46,814 bases of DNA from Candidatus Kuenenia stuttgartensis (GCA_020723505.1 DYIT01000013.1:1-46814); one strand, 5' to 3'. Positions 1 to 8,422 are shown, numbered from the stretch's first letter. The notes: generated by a model not told the origin, from the letters alone. Numbers and translations: made by a program.

Positions 1-2565
1 CGCCGACCTCGCAAGCCCGGTCCTGCAGGCTGCTGATCCGGGCAGCAGGACAGCCGCGCGCTCGAAATCCGCCGCCGCCTCCCTGTTCATGCCCCTTCCA
101 AGGAAGATCCTGCCGCGTTCGAGCAGGGCATCCGCGTCGGAACCGGCCAGGGCGATGTATTCGCCCAGTGATTTCAAGTATCCATCCTGATCGCTCGCCA
201 TCCTTTTCGAGTCCGCCAGAAGCCTTGCTACCTCGGCGGCGGACGCGGCAGGAGGGTTCCTTATCCTTCCCAGGTGCTCGACGGCGGCTGACGGATTCCG
301 GGCGGCGAGGTATATCCTCGCCTTGAGGATTATTATTTCCGTGCTGTCCCCTCCCGCGGCCATCGACAGCTCAGCGAGCGCCCCGTCCGAATCCCCTTCC
401 TCGAACAGCGCCTTCGCTTTCGCCGTCCTGGCCTTCCTGTTCCTGCGGTCGAGGGCGATGACCTTGGCCGCGGCCCACAGGATTTGGGTCCTGTCCTCGG
501 TTTCGATGCACGCGTCCAGCAGGGCATGCGCTGCCTCCGCGTCGGAGGGATCAATCTCGACCGCCTTGGCAAGGTGCATGGATGCTTCCGCATGCTTGCC
601 CAGTACCGACAGGGCGAGCCCGAGCTCCCTTCTCGCGAGCCCGGCATCAGGCGCAAGCCTGACCGCGCTCTCGCCGTCTTCCACCGACTGTTTCAAGTAG
701 CCCAGATAGCGCTCGGTCCTCGCCTTCCGCGCGAATGCCTCGAACGACGACGGATCGAGCTCCGAAGCCCTTCCGAAGTCCTTTGCAGCGCTCTCGTACC
801 TCGCAAGCGCGAAGAACGCCTTCCCTCTCAGCATGAGCGCGTGGGAATCGGAGGGGTTTACGTCCAGGGCCTCGGATGCGAACGCCGCCGCCTTCGAGAA
901 CAGCCCCCTTTCGAGGTGCACGGCCGACTGGAGCCTGTTGAATTGGGCCTTGAGCCCGGCTATCTCGACCTCGCTTCTGAGCCTCTTGAGCTCCGCCTCG
1001 AATTCCCTGTCCCTGGCCGGGTTCTTCATGGCAATGCCCATTTCCGCCGCCGCGCGGTCGAACTCCTTCCGATCAAGGTAGGCAAGCCCCGCGTAGAGTC
1101 TCGCCCGCGCGTTCGACGGGTCGAGGTCCACGGCCGCAGACAGCGCTTCCACGGCTTTTCCGCTGTTCTTCGCGAGGAAATGGAGCCTTCCCATGCAGGT
1201 CCACAGGTCCGACTCGGTCTTCTTCCGGTCGCCGTGAGCCCCGCCGTCCTTTGAGCTGCGCACCAGTTCAATCGCCTTCTCGAAGTCCGCCCGCGCCTCT
1301 GAGAACCTCCCCATCCCGATCAGGGATTCCCCTCTGTTGCGCAGCGAGGAAACGAATCCCGGCGACCTGGCCAGAACGGAGTCGAATTCGGCCGCGGCGG
1401 CCTGGAAATCCCCGAGGGACAGCAGGATTTGGCCCCTCTTGTCCCTGGTTATGACGTCGCCGGGATCGAGATCGAGGACCCTGTCGTACGACGCCATGGC
1501 GCTCTTCAGGTCCTTCTCGCGGAAATAAGCGTCGCCCTTCTCGGACCACGCCCTCGCCTCCCCCGTCCTGTCCGGGGAATCCGCAGGTCCCCCGTCCGGA
1601 ATCGGCCTCGAAGTCGCAGCGTAGACGACCGCCGCCGCAGCCAGCGCGGCCAGGAGCAGCGCGTACCACGAGGACTTCTTCCTCAGAAGGCGGAGACCCC
1701 TGCGCTTCAGCATGGGAACCGACGCGGTGACCGAGTCGCCTTCCAGGAAACCCTTCAAATCCGCGGCCATCTCCTGCATGCTCTGGTAGCGCCGCTCGGG
1801 ATTCTTCTCCATGGCCTTCATGATTATCCCCTCGAGGGCGGAGGGAATCCGCGGATTGATGTCTTTGGGCCGCTGGAAATCGCAGGAAATCACGTTTTCG
1901 AGAATGTGATGGACGTCGCTGCCGTCGAACGGATGGGCGGAAGTGGCGAGGTTGTACAGGGTCACCCCCAGGGAAAACACGTCGCTCCTCAAGTCCACTC
2001 CGCTGCTTCCCCTGGCCTGCTCGGGCGACATGTACCGCGGCGTGCCTGCAATCGCTACCCGGCCGTTCTCCTCGGTCCACTGCGCGTGGGCGAGGCCGAA
2101 GTCGGCGATGTAGGCCTTACCCGCCTTTTCGTCGACCAGGATGTTCTTCGGATTGACGTCCAGGTGCACGACGCCGCTCCGGTGTGCGTATTCGAGTGCA
2201 TGGGCGCACTGCAGGACGATTTCAGCCGAAGTCCTGAAGTCAATCAGCTTCTCCTTCCACAGCGCGTCCAGGGCCTTGCCGTCGATGAAGTCCATCACGA
2301 TGTACCGTTCGCCCCCGTCGTCTCCGATGCGATGGACCTTCACAATCCCCGGATGGCTCAGTCTCGAGGCGGTCCTGGCCTCCTCGACGAAGCGCGAGGC
2401 CTTCGCGCTGTCCAGGGCCTGGAAAGCGGGCAGGACTTTTACCGCAACGCGCGCGCCGGCGATGCCGTCAAGCGCCTCGTACACGACGCCCATTCCGCCC
2501 CTGCCGATTTCCCGGACCAGGGCGCAATCTCCGATTCGATCCTTCCTGTCAATCTTGCCCGCCAT
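1..2565 (-). CDS. Ser/Thr kinase-like membrane protein with TPR repeats, 3' end outside window
   Basis: At least 855 residues are encoded; the frame is still open at base 1, so the C-terminus is missing. A kinase fold spans about residues 12-275: glycine loop GRGGMG (21-26), VAVK lysine 43, DFG (155-157) and SPE (180-182). The catalytic loop reads HLDVNPKN (134-141). Asp136 and Asn141 are kept, but the HRD arginine and the DLKP lysine are replaced by Leu135 and Asn138. This suggests weak or absent phosphotransfer, which is an inference. A membrane segment at about 300-317 is followed by many TPR units, probably outside the membrane. The ATG lies inside the end of the upstream kinase gene (17-nt overlap), so the two are translationally linked. 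Such kinase-TPR proteins are common in Planctomycetota. The substrate is unknown. Confidence 0.85.
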   Translation of the reverse strand, partial: MAGKIDRKDRIGDCALVREIGRGGMGVVYEALDGIAGARVAVKVLPAFQALDSAKASRFVEEARTASRLSHPGIVKVHRIGDDGGERYIVMDFIDGKALDALWKEKLIDFRTSAEIVLQCAHALEYAHRSGVVHLDVNPKNILVDEKAGKAYIADFGLAHAQWTEENGRVAIAGTPRYMSPEQARGSSGVDLRSDVFSLGVTLYNLATSAHPFDGSDVHHILENVISCDFQRPKDINPRIPSALEGIIMKAMEKNPERRYQSMQEMAADLKGFLEGDSVTASVPMLKRRGLRLLRKKSSWYALLLAALAAAAVVYAATSRPIPDGGPADSPDRTGEARAWSEKGDAYFREKDLKSAMASYDRVLDLDPGDVITRDKRGQILLSLGDFQAAAAEFDSVLARSPGFVSSLRNRGESLIGMGRFSEARADFEKAIELVRSSKDGGAHGDRKKTESDLWTCMGRLHFLAKNSGKAVEALSAAVDLDPSNARARLYAGLAYLDRKEFDRAAAEMGIAMKNPARDREFEAELKRLRSEVEIAGLKAQFNRLQSAVHLERGLFSKAAAFASEALDVNPSDSHALMLRGKAFFALARYESAAKDFGRASELDPSSFEAFARKARTERYLGYLKQSVEDGESAVRLAPDAGLARRELGLALSVLGKHAEASMHLAKAVEIDPSDAEAAHALLDACIETEDRTQILWAAAKVIALDRRNRKARTAKAKALFEEGDSDGALAELSMAAGGDSTEIIILKARIYLAARNPSAAVEHLGRIRNPPAASAAEVARLLADSKRMASDQDGYLKSLGEYIALAGSDADALLERGRIFLGRGMNREAAADFERAAVLLPGSAACRTGLARSA

Positions 2566-5140
2566 CGCCTTTTCCCGAATCGCTCCCGCGCAACGCCGCG
2601 AAAATCCTGAGCACTCCGGCCGGAGGTCTCGCCGCCGCCAAGGCCGACTTCATGAGCTTCTCCGCCTCTTCTGCCCCGCCTGCCTCGACCAGGACCCTTG
2701 CCGCCGCCAGAATCAGGTCCCACCTCCCGGGCGTTGCAGAAACGGCGCCCGAGAACGCCTGCATCGCATCATCACGCCTTCCCAGCGCCGAAAGAACCCG
2801 CGCCTTGATGAATTGGAGTTCCCCGTCCAGGGCCGTCCCCGGCGCCTGGGGCGGACGCCCGGATCGCGCCGCCTCTGCCGCGGCGTCGATTGATGCGAGC
2901 GCGTCCTCCGCCTTTCCGAGGGCAATGTCGGCCGCGGTCCTTTCCAGAAGGTCCATGCGCACCTCGTTCAGCACGCCGGTCCCGAGCCGGGCGGCGAGCG
3001 CAAGCCGGCGCAAATCCCGCCCGTCGCCGCCGGGGTCGTCGGCTTTCCGGAAGAAACCGGCGGCGCTCCCGGGATCACCCAGCATCAGGGCCGCCCTTCC
3101 CCTCTCGAAGGATACCCGGGCCGGTTCCATGCCCGAAGCCTCGATGCCCGCGAGGACCTTCATCGCCTCCGCTTCCTCGAACAAGGCAAGCTGCGCGTCC
3201 AACATCCCGAGAAGAGCCGTTTGGTTGCCGGGTTCGGCCGCAAGCGCCCGCTCGAATGCCGCGGCGGCCTCCGCGCTCCTCCCGAGCATCGAGCAGGCCC
3301 GGCCGGCTTCAATCCAGGCCGCAGCCGAGCCCGGATCACGCGCCGCGCATTCCGCGAAGCTCCGCCTCGCCTCGTCCAGTCGGCCTGCCCCAAGTTGCGC
3401 AAGGCCCTCCTCCATCCAGGGCCTTGCGTTCCCGGGGTCGAGCTCTCGCGCGGCCCTGAAATCCGAGAGCGCCTCTTCGAACCGGCCGAGTTCGCGCAGC
3501 GCGATTCCCCTGTACAGGCGGGCTTCCACCCCGCCTGTACCGGCATCAATCATGGCCCCGTAGAGTCCGGCGGCCTCCTCGTACGAGCGCATCCTCAAGG
3601 CGGCGAAGGCGCTGCGCGACAGCTGCGCCCTTTCCGATTCCGCGGATGACGGATCCTCCGCGGACCCGCGATGCCTGAGAAGAATCCCGGCCATGATGAC
3701 GGCTATCGCCAGGGAGAGCAGCAGCACGAAGACGCCTTCCGCGCGCCTCCTTGCGAACCTCGAAATCCTGTGCGCAATCGCTGGCGGCGCGGCTTTCACC
3801 CCACCGCCGGCGAGGAAGCTCCTCAGATCGTCGGCCATCTCGCCCGCGAAGGAGTACCTGTCCCTCGGCGACTTCTCCATGGCCTTGTTGATGACGCGCT
3901 CCAAGCCCCGGGGCAGTGACGGGTTCAGGATTCCCGGGCTCTGAGGATCGTCGTCCTTCACCTTCCTTATGAGTGAATTCACGTCCCTTCCTGAGAAAGG
4001 CGGCCGCCCGGTCACGGCCTCGTACAGCGTGGCTCCCAGGGAATAGATGTCGGTCCTGAAGTCCACCGCCGCTCCGGGCGTGGCCTGCTCGGGCGACATG
4101 TACATCGGCGTTCCGACAATCGTTCCGGAGGCAGTTATGGTCGCTATGTCCCTCTGCTTCGCGAGCCCGAAATCGCATATCCTGACCCTGCCTTCGCAGT
4201 CGACCATAATGTTCCCCGGCTTGATGTCCCTGTGAATCACTCCCTGCCTGTGCGCAAAATGGACCGCCGCAGCCGCATCGGCGATGATGCCCGCCGATGA
4301 GCGAATCGTGAGTTCCTGGCGCGAGATGAGGCTTTCCAGGGTCCTTCCGCGCACGTACTCCATGGCGATGAAGAGGGCTCCGCCCGCTTCGCCTATCTCT
4401 ATTACAGGGACGATGGACGGGTGCCTCAGATGCGCGGCCAGTTCCGCCTCGCGCCTGAATCTTTCCGCAAGCCCGTCGTCGCCCGCCGAAGGCATGGTCT
4501 TGAGGGCCACAATCAGTCCGTCCGAGGACCGCTTAGCCCTGAAGACGAGCCCCATCGCCCCCCTGCCGATTTCGGCTTCTATTTCATAGCCGCCTATAAG
4601 CTGCTGCGCCTGCGTCGCACAGCCTGCAGGCATGCCGGAATCCGGCGGCCTGAAGACTCCGTCGCATTCGGGGCAGCAGAGGCCTGCCGGAGCGCCGGCC
4701 GGGACCGCGTACCCCGCTCCGCAACGCGGGCACTCCATCATCATCCCGGGCAGGCCTGCCTCGGCATCGCGCGCCTGGTCGGCGGTGATTATTCCCTCGC
4801 TAATCAGGAAATCCTTGAGCGGTCCGGGCCATGCGCCCGTGCGCCTCGCTTCCCTGAACTGCAGGACGTGGTAGCCGAGCGCGAGCTTCTTCTTGAGGCA
4901 GATGTAGGCGAAAACGTCGTCCTCGGCCCCGGCGTCGTTCGTTCCATGGGAGAATACCTGTTCCGAAATCTCCCTGAACTGCGCCTCGGACATGTAGCCC
5001 TTCTGCCTCAGGAGGGCGCCGATGCGTGCCGGGGCCCCGGGCTTCTCCATCTCAAGCAGGCATTCCTCCACCTCTCCTGCCGAGACAATCCCCCTTCTCA
5101 GGGCGGCGCTCACGAACAGGGTTTCGTACTCGGGGTGCAT
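2549..5140 (-). CDS. Membrane Ser/Thr protein kinase with N-terminal helical repeats, zinc ribbon and C-terminal TPRs
   Basis: 863 residues. Two related helical segments (about 8-60 and 77-128) each contain a short L-x5-G-hydrophobic turn, reminiscent of the N-terminal modules of GspE-type ATPases. A CPRC...CPEC zinc ribbon (137-159) comes next. A Hanks-type kinase occupies about 185-450 with a complete active site: IGRGAMG (191-197), VALK lysine 214, HRDIKPGN (303-310), DFG (323-325) and SPE. A membrane segment lies at about 470-488 and TPR units fill the rest. The kinase should face the cytoplasm and the TPRs the other side. AGGTG sits 4 nt before the ATG. It lies 52 nt after the HTH-PilZ gene and overlaps the next kinase-like gene, consistent with one operon. 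Targets are unknown. Confidence 0.92.
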   Translation of the reverse strand: MHPEYETLFVSAALRRGIVSAGEVEECLLEMEKPGAPARIGALLRQKGYMSEAQFREISEQVFSHGTNDAGAEDDVFAYICLKKKLALGYHVLQFREARRTGAWPGPLKDFLISEGIITADQARDAEAGLPGMMMECPRCGAGYAVPAGAPAGLCCPECDGVFRPPDSGMPAGCATQAQQLIGGYEIEAEIGRGAMGLVFRAKRSSDGLIVALKTMPSAGDDGLAERFRREAELAAHLRHPSIVPVIEIGEAGGALFIAMEYVRGRTLESLISRQELTIRSSAGIIADAAAAVHFAHRQGVIHRDIKPGNIMVDCEGRVRICDFGLAKQRDIATITASGTIVGTPMYMSPEQATPGAAVDFRTDIYSLGATLYEAVTGRPPFSGRDVNSLIRKVKDDDPQSPGILNPSLPRGLERVINKAMEKSPRDRYSFAGEMADDLRSFLAGGGVKAAPPAIAHRISRFARRRAEGVFVLLLSLAIAVIMAGILLRHRGSAEDPSSAESERAQLSRSAFAALRMRSYEEAAGLYGAMIDAGTGGVEARLYRGIALRELGRFEEALSDFRAARELDPGNARPWMEEGLAQLGAGRLDEARRSFAECAARDPGSAAAWIEAGRACSMLGRSAEAAAAFERALAAEPGNQTALLGMLDAQLALFEEAEAMKVLAGIEASGMEPARVSFERGRAALMLGDPGSAAGFFRKADDPGGDGRDLRRLALAARLGTGVLNEVRMDLLERTAADIALGKAEDALASIDAAAEAARSGRPPQAPGTALDGELQFIKARVLSALGRRDDAMQAFSGAVSATPGRWDLILAAARVLVEAGGAEEAEKLMKSALAAARPPAGVLRIFAALRGSDSGKGDGGQD

Positions 5141-5192
5141 CGGTCACCTGCGGTCGAATAGGCGCGCATGCGCCTGTCCCCTCCTGCGGCGG

Positions 5193-5708
5193 TCAAGGGG
5201 CTTCCTCTTCAGCGTTCAGGAATTCGACTATCTTCTCCTCGAACGACGGCCTCATTCTCGTGAAGTTGACGCCGATTTCCACGGACTTCCTCGAAATCAG
5301 CCGCACGACCTGGCTGTCCACGCGGACGCCTTCGAGCGGAGGGCGGAGGAACTCGATTTCGATGCCGAAAGGCGAGAGCGGAAGGGACATCCTGGCGGTC
5401 TCGATTGCTGTCAGGAGGGCTCCGAAATGGTTCAGGTTAATCGCAGTAGCCGTGCCGGCGTCGTACATCGCGCCGTCCGGCATAATGATTCGGATCCTCA
5501 CGTCCAGGCTGACCGCCTTCCTGATGGCCCTGCGCCTGTGGATGTTGCGGAGCCTGGAGAAGTCGTAGCCCATCTCCCGCGCGGTCTGGAAGACCTTCCT
5601 GACCGTCTCTGCCGAGGCCCTGTTGTTCGGGAGCTGGTTCAGGATTTTCGTCACCGTCGACCGCGAGAGCCCCAGCCTTTCGGAGATGTCCCGGTGGTTG
5701 ACCGGCAT
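5193..5708 (-). CDS. LacI-type helix-turn-helix protein fused to a PilZ-like domain
   Basis: 171 residues. Residues 6-55 match the LacI-family DNA-binding head (helix-turn-helix DISERLGLSRSTVTKIL, then a hinge-helix-like stretch ending in MGYDF). There is no sugar-binding domain. Residues 58-155 instead look like a PilZ domain: R59xxxR63 fits the cyclic-di-GMP arginine motif. The second motif reads NLNHFG (91-96), where (D/N)xSxxG is usual, so the serine is replaced and ligand binding is uncertain. GGAGG 5 nt upstream selects the ATG at 5708 over a TTG at 5720. It is first in line with two kinase genes. A DNA-binding regulator that senses a nucleotide signal is the simplest idea, but this is an inference. 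Confidence 0.8.
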   Translation of the reverse strand: MPVNHRDISERLGLSRSTVTKILNQLPNNRASAETVRKVFQTAREMGYDFSRLRNIHRRRAIRKAVSLDVRIRIIMPDGAMYDAGTATAINLNHFGALLTAIETARMSLPLSPFGIEIEFLRPPLEGVRVDSQVVRLISRKSVEIGVNFTRMRPSFEEKIVEFLNAEEEAP

Positions 5709-5885
5709 AGAATCCTCCAATCATGCTGCGCACCGGACCTTCCGGGACGATTTGCATGCTGCAATAACATGTTCGCAGGTAATCCGGACACGCCAAGCCC
5801 AGACAGAAATCCGATTGCCGGCTTGTCCGGCTTATGCACGCGCTACGCGCTGAGAAGCTGCCACGCCAAGTTTCTCTGAAGCATA

Positions 5886-5914
5886 ATTATAAAGCCTTGT
5901 ATCGCAGATGCGTA
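5886..5914 (-). promoter_or_regulatory. Possible promoter for the HTH-PilZ/kinase genes
   Basis: A perfect TATAAT (5886-5891) lies 17 bp downstream of TACGCA (5909-5914), which matches the -35 consensus at only 3 of 6 positions. An A7 run just upstream could help. It would give a leader of about 170 nt containing the inverted repeat noted for this intergenic region. Only the -10 is convincing. Confidence 0.3.
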
Positions 5915-5988
5915 CTTTTTTTCTAGTGCGCAAGTCAGGGGGGGCAATGCCTCGACTTTTGACATTGGACCTTCGACTTCAACCTCTA

Positions 5989-6026
5989 TTCCCTCCTCTC
6001 TCTTCCCCCACGCCTCCCCTCCCTTC
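5989..6026. other. Pyrimidine-rich (plus) / purine-rich (minus) tract after smpB
   Basis: The plus strand is almost all C and T from 5989 to 6026, with purine breaks only at 6010 and 6012. Read as smpB mRNA, the tract is purine-rich and has several GGG runs. It could fold as a G-quadruplex or form a triplex. No function can be read from the sequence. Confidence 0.5.
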
Positions 6027-6029
6027 GCC

Positions 6030-6503
6030 CTACTTCCTGTGCCTCGATTTCATCGCCCTCTCAATCTCCCTGTCTGCGTCGCGTTTCTTCATGGTTTCCC
6101 GCTTGTCCCCGTGCGTCTTGCCCTTTGCAAGGCCAATCACCATCTTCGCGAAACCTCTCTTGAAGAACATCCTCATGGGAATCAGCGTGAATCCCCGCTC
6201 CTCCACCTTCACCGATATCTTCCTGATTTCCCTCTTATGGAGAAGGAGTTTCCTCTTGCGCCTGCGGTCGTATTCGACGTATCCCCTGTTCTCGTAAGGC
6301 GCGATGTCCATGTTCATGACGAACGCTTCCCCGTCCTTCAGGACCGCGTAGCTTTCGTTGATGCTCACCTTTCCCGCGCGCACCGACTTGACCTCTGCTC
6401 CGAGCAGGGAAATCCCGGCCTCGTAGGACTCGAGTATGAAGTAGTTAAACTTCGCTTTCCTGTTGCTGGCCACGTCCTTGACGCCGCCGCCGCTCTTCTT
6501 CAT
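6030..6503 (-). CDS. smpB: SsrA-binding protein SmpB
   Basis: 157 residues, normal for SmpB, the partner that brings tmRNA to stalled ribosomes in trans-translation. The family signatures are clear: NRKAKFNYFILESYEAGISL near the start, the LLGAEVKSVRAGKVSI stretch and YENRGY in the middle, and a basic C-terminal tail ending KSRHRK that is expected to be disordered and to enter the mRNA channel. It is transcribed away from nadC. The best -10 upstream is GATAAT (6562-6567), with no convincing -35. The ssrA gene for tmRNA is not in the neighbouring intergenic regions and must be elsewhere. Confidence 0.96.
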   Translation of the reverse strand: MKKSGGGVKDVASNRKAKFNYFILESYEAGISLLGAEVKSVRAGKVSINESYAVLKDGEAFVMNMDIAPYENRGYVEYDRRRKRKLLLHKREIRKISVKVEERGFTLIPMRMFFKRGFAKMVIGLAKGKTHGDKRETMKKRDADREIERAMKSRHRK

Positions 6504-6762
6504 GACGCTTGGGTCCCCAAACCGCCGCGTTCAATCCAGCCGCGCTGTTTTCTCAATCCTGATTATCCTTGTTCTTCGCTGATTTAACCGATTTCACGGC
6601 CTTTTTACATGGTTTTCCGCAATCTGCCTCGAAGATTCGCAGGCCGGACCCCGTCTGGCATCGGCCATCAGAGCGCCTCGAACTCCTTGTTTTGCCCTCG
6701 CTGTCCTCATATCATGGGTTTCCTTTTCTCGCGAATCCCAGGCCGCTTTGCGGAGAATGCCC

Positions 6763-7611
6763 ATGGCCGCCGGTTGTCTCGGCCCTGACGTCGACAGGAT
6801 TATCGCACTCGCGCTCAGAGAGGACCTCGGATCAGGCGACGTCACATCGAAGGCCCTGATTCCGGCAAGACGCAAGGGCAGCGCGCGCTTCCTGTGCAAG
6901 GCCCGCGGGATTGCAGCAGGCCTTCCCGTTGCCGGGCGCGTATTCGAGATGATAGACAAGCGCGCCTTATTCGAGCCGCTCGCGAAGGACGGCGACAACG
7001 TGGCGCCGGGCGACTTGCTGGCGAGGGTTTCCGGAAGGCTCAGGACCATCCTCGCCGGAGAGCGGACCGCGCTCAACTTCCTCACGAGGCTGTCCGGAAT
7101 CGCCACGCTCGCCTCAAGGTTCGCCGCGGCGGCGCCGGATGGCCCCGCCGTCTTCGACACGCGGAAGACGACACCCGGCTTGCGGAAGCTCGAGAAGTAC
7201 GCGGTGATGATTGGCGGCTGCAGGAACCACCGTTTCGGGCTCTACGACATGGCGCTGGTAAAGGAGAACCACATCAGGGCGTCGGGCCTTTCATCGATGG
7301 CTGAAATCGTAAGGAAGTGCAGGGAAGCCGGGCCTAAGGGGATGAAAGTCGAGGTTGAAGTGGAGAATCTCGACCAGTTCAGGCATGCGCTCGAGTCGGG
7401 GGCGGACATCATAATGCTCGACGACATGGACGAGGGCGAGGTCGCGGAGGCCGTGCGGCTGCGGGGGAGTCGCGGGATTGAAATCGAGGTGTCCGGCGGC
7501 GTGACGCTCGACAGAATCTCAAGGGGTTTTCCGCGCGGAGTCGACCGCGTATCCAGCGGATTCCTCACGCACTCCGCCCCGGCGTTGGATATTTCAATGA
7601 AACTGGATTGA
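6763..7611 (+). CDS. nadC: Nicotinate-nucleotide pyrophosphorylase (quinolinate phosphoribosyltransferase)
   Basis: 282 residues. The enzyme converts quinolinate and PRPP to nicotinate mononucleotide, CO2 and pyrophosphate in de novo NAD synthesis. Family motifs are present: REDLGSGDVTS near the N-terminus, ERTALNFL, the DTRKTTPGLR active-site segment, the EVEVENL strand, IMLDDM, and the C-terminal SGG turn. GGAG lies 7 nt before the ATG at 6763, which favours it over the ATG at 6757 and a TTG at 6748. No other NAD genes are adjacent. It stands alone between smpB and the end of the ribosomal cluster, with a small GGCAA/TTGCC inverted repeat just after its stop. Confidence 0.96.
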   Translation: MAAGCLGPDVDRIIALALREDLGSGDVTSKALIPARRKGSARFLCKARGIAAGLPVAGRVFEMIDKRALFEPLAKDGDNVAPGDLLARVSGRLRTILAGERTALNFLTRLSGIATLASRFAAAAPDGPAVFDTRKTTPGLRKLEKYAVMIGGCRNHRFGLYDMALVKENHIRASGLSSMAEIVRKCREAGPKGMKVEVEVENLDQFRHALESGADIIMLDDMDEGEVAEAVRLRGSRGIEIEVSGGVTLDRISRGFPRGVDRVSSGFLTHSAPALDISMKLD

Positions 7612-7703
7612 CGGCAATCTGATTTGCCACCCGCCTGTCCTGACGTTTCACGACGCGGGGCAGAGTTACTAAGGAGTGCAGAATAATATTGGAGCAAATT
7701 CGA

Positions 7704-7871
7704 CGCTGAGACCGCTGAAAGATTCCTGAAAACGCTGAAAGAGTGCGTACTGAACCATCAGGAGCCATTCAGCGTGGTCAGCTCTTATTCAGCGTTGTCA
7801 GTGTCCAAAGCCATGGTCTGGTAAATACTATTTCGCACTTATTAGTAATTGGTATGTAGATTCACTCAGCG
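7704..7871. repeat. Cluster of CGCTGA motifs in opposed orientations
   Basis: In the 283-bp gap between nadC and rplQ, CGCTGA occurs three times on the plus strand (7704-7709, 7713-7718, 7733-7738). Its complement TCAGCG then occurs three times (7769-7774, 7789-7794, 7866-7871). The second and third direct copies, and the first two inverted copies, are each exactly 20 bp apart. The inverted pair shares a longer unit, ATTCAGCGT-N-GTCAG. The gap is otherwise more AT-rich than the genes and shows no ORF. The arrangement suggests a protein-binding site or a folded 3' region of the rplQ transcript. Confidence 0.6.
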
Positions 7872-7894
7872 TGAAAAATCCTGCCGATCGGCGG

Positions 7895-8422
7895 CTATTC
7901 CTTCTTCTCGCGCTTGGAATCGGGCGGTTCGGCTTTGGCTGCGGACTTGGGCGCAGCGCCTGATTCCGTCGGGGCCGTCTCGGCTCCCTCCACGGCCTCG
8001 GGCTTTTCCTGCTTCCTTCCTGCGGCCTTGCGCTTGTGTCTGGGCTTGGGCTTGGTGCCAGGCTCCCAGGTCACGAGCTCCCAGACTACCTGGGACCCGT
8101 TGTCGCCGATGCGGTTCTTCGACAGCCTGTGGATTGACGTGTATCCGCCGTCGGTGTCGCGGTACTTGACGCCGATTTCCTTGAAGAGCTTCTTCACGAG
8201 GCTGTCGTCCTGCAGGTAGGCGAAGGCCCTGCGCATGTTGCAGATGGAATCGACCTTGGAGAGTGTAATGAGCCTTTCGGCGTCCGGTTTGGCCGCCTTC
8301 GCCTTGGGCATGGTCGTCACTATCCTGCCATGCGTGAACAGGCTCGTAATAAGGTTCTTCCTCAGGGCTTTCCTGTGACTGGAGGACCTGTTGAGCTTCC
8401 TCCCGAAATTCGCATGCCTCAT
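7895..8422 (-). CDS. rplQ: 50S ribosomal protein L17 with a C-terminal tail
   Basis: 175 residues. The first 118 or so are a standard L17 (MRHANFGRKLNRSSSHRKAL, then NLITSLFTHGRI). Residues from about 120 on form a low-complexity tail rich in Lys, Ala, Pro and Glu; L17 is usually about 120-130 residues. The ATG overlaps the rpoA stop as TAATG, so the two are translationally coupled. It is the last gene of the long ribosomal run. The downstream sequence has only a weak hairpin (GCCGATCGGC) before a T5 run, so the terminator is not obvious. Confidence 0.97.
   Translation of the reverse strand: MRHANFGRKLNRSSSHRKALRKNLITSLFTHGRIVTTMPKAKAAKPDAERLITLSKVDSICNMRRAFAYLQDDSLVKKLFKEIGVKYRDTDGGYTSIHRLSKNRIGDNGSQVVWELVTWEPGTKPKPRHKRKAAGRKQEKPEAVEGAETAPTESGAAPKSAAKAEPPDSKREKKE

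Larger units (their letters stand above)
5709..6029. other. Intergenic region between smpB and the HTH-PilZ gene
   Basis: No gene is seen here. It holds a perfect TATAAT on the minus strand (5886-5891) with an A-run further upstream but only a poor -35. A leader-type inverted repeat pairs 5784-5790 with 5824-5830, and 5796-5799 with 5820-5823. A pyrimidine-rich run lies just after the smpB stop. There is no tmRNA, although smpB is adjacent. Confidence 0.6.

Noticed and set aside
5709-6029. tmRNA gene beside smpB
   Set aside because: The gap is too short and has no tRNA-like acceptor or tag reading frame.
7861-7894. Intrinsic terminator after rplQ
   Set aside because: GCCGATCGGC leaves only a 3-bp stem once a loop is allowed; the T5 run alone is not enough.
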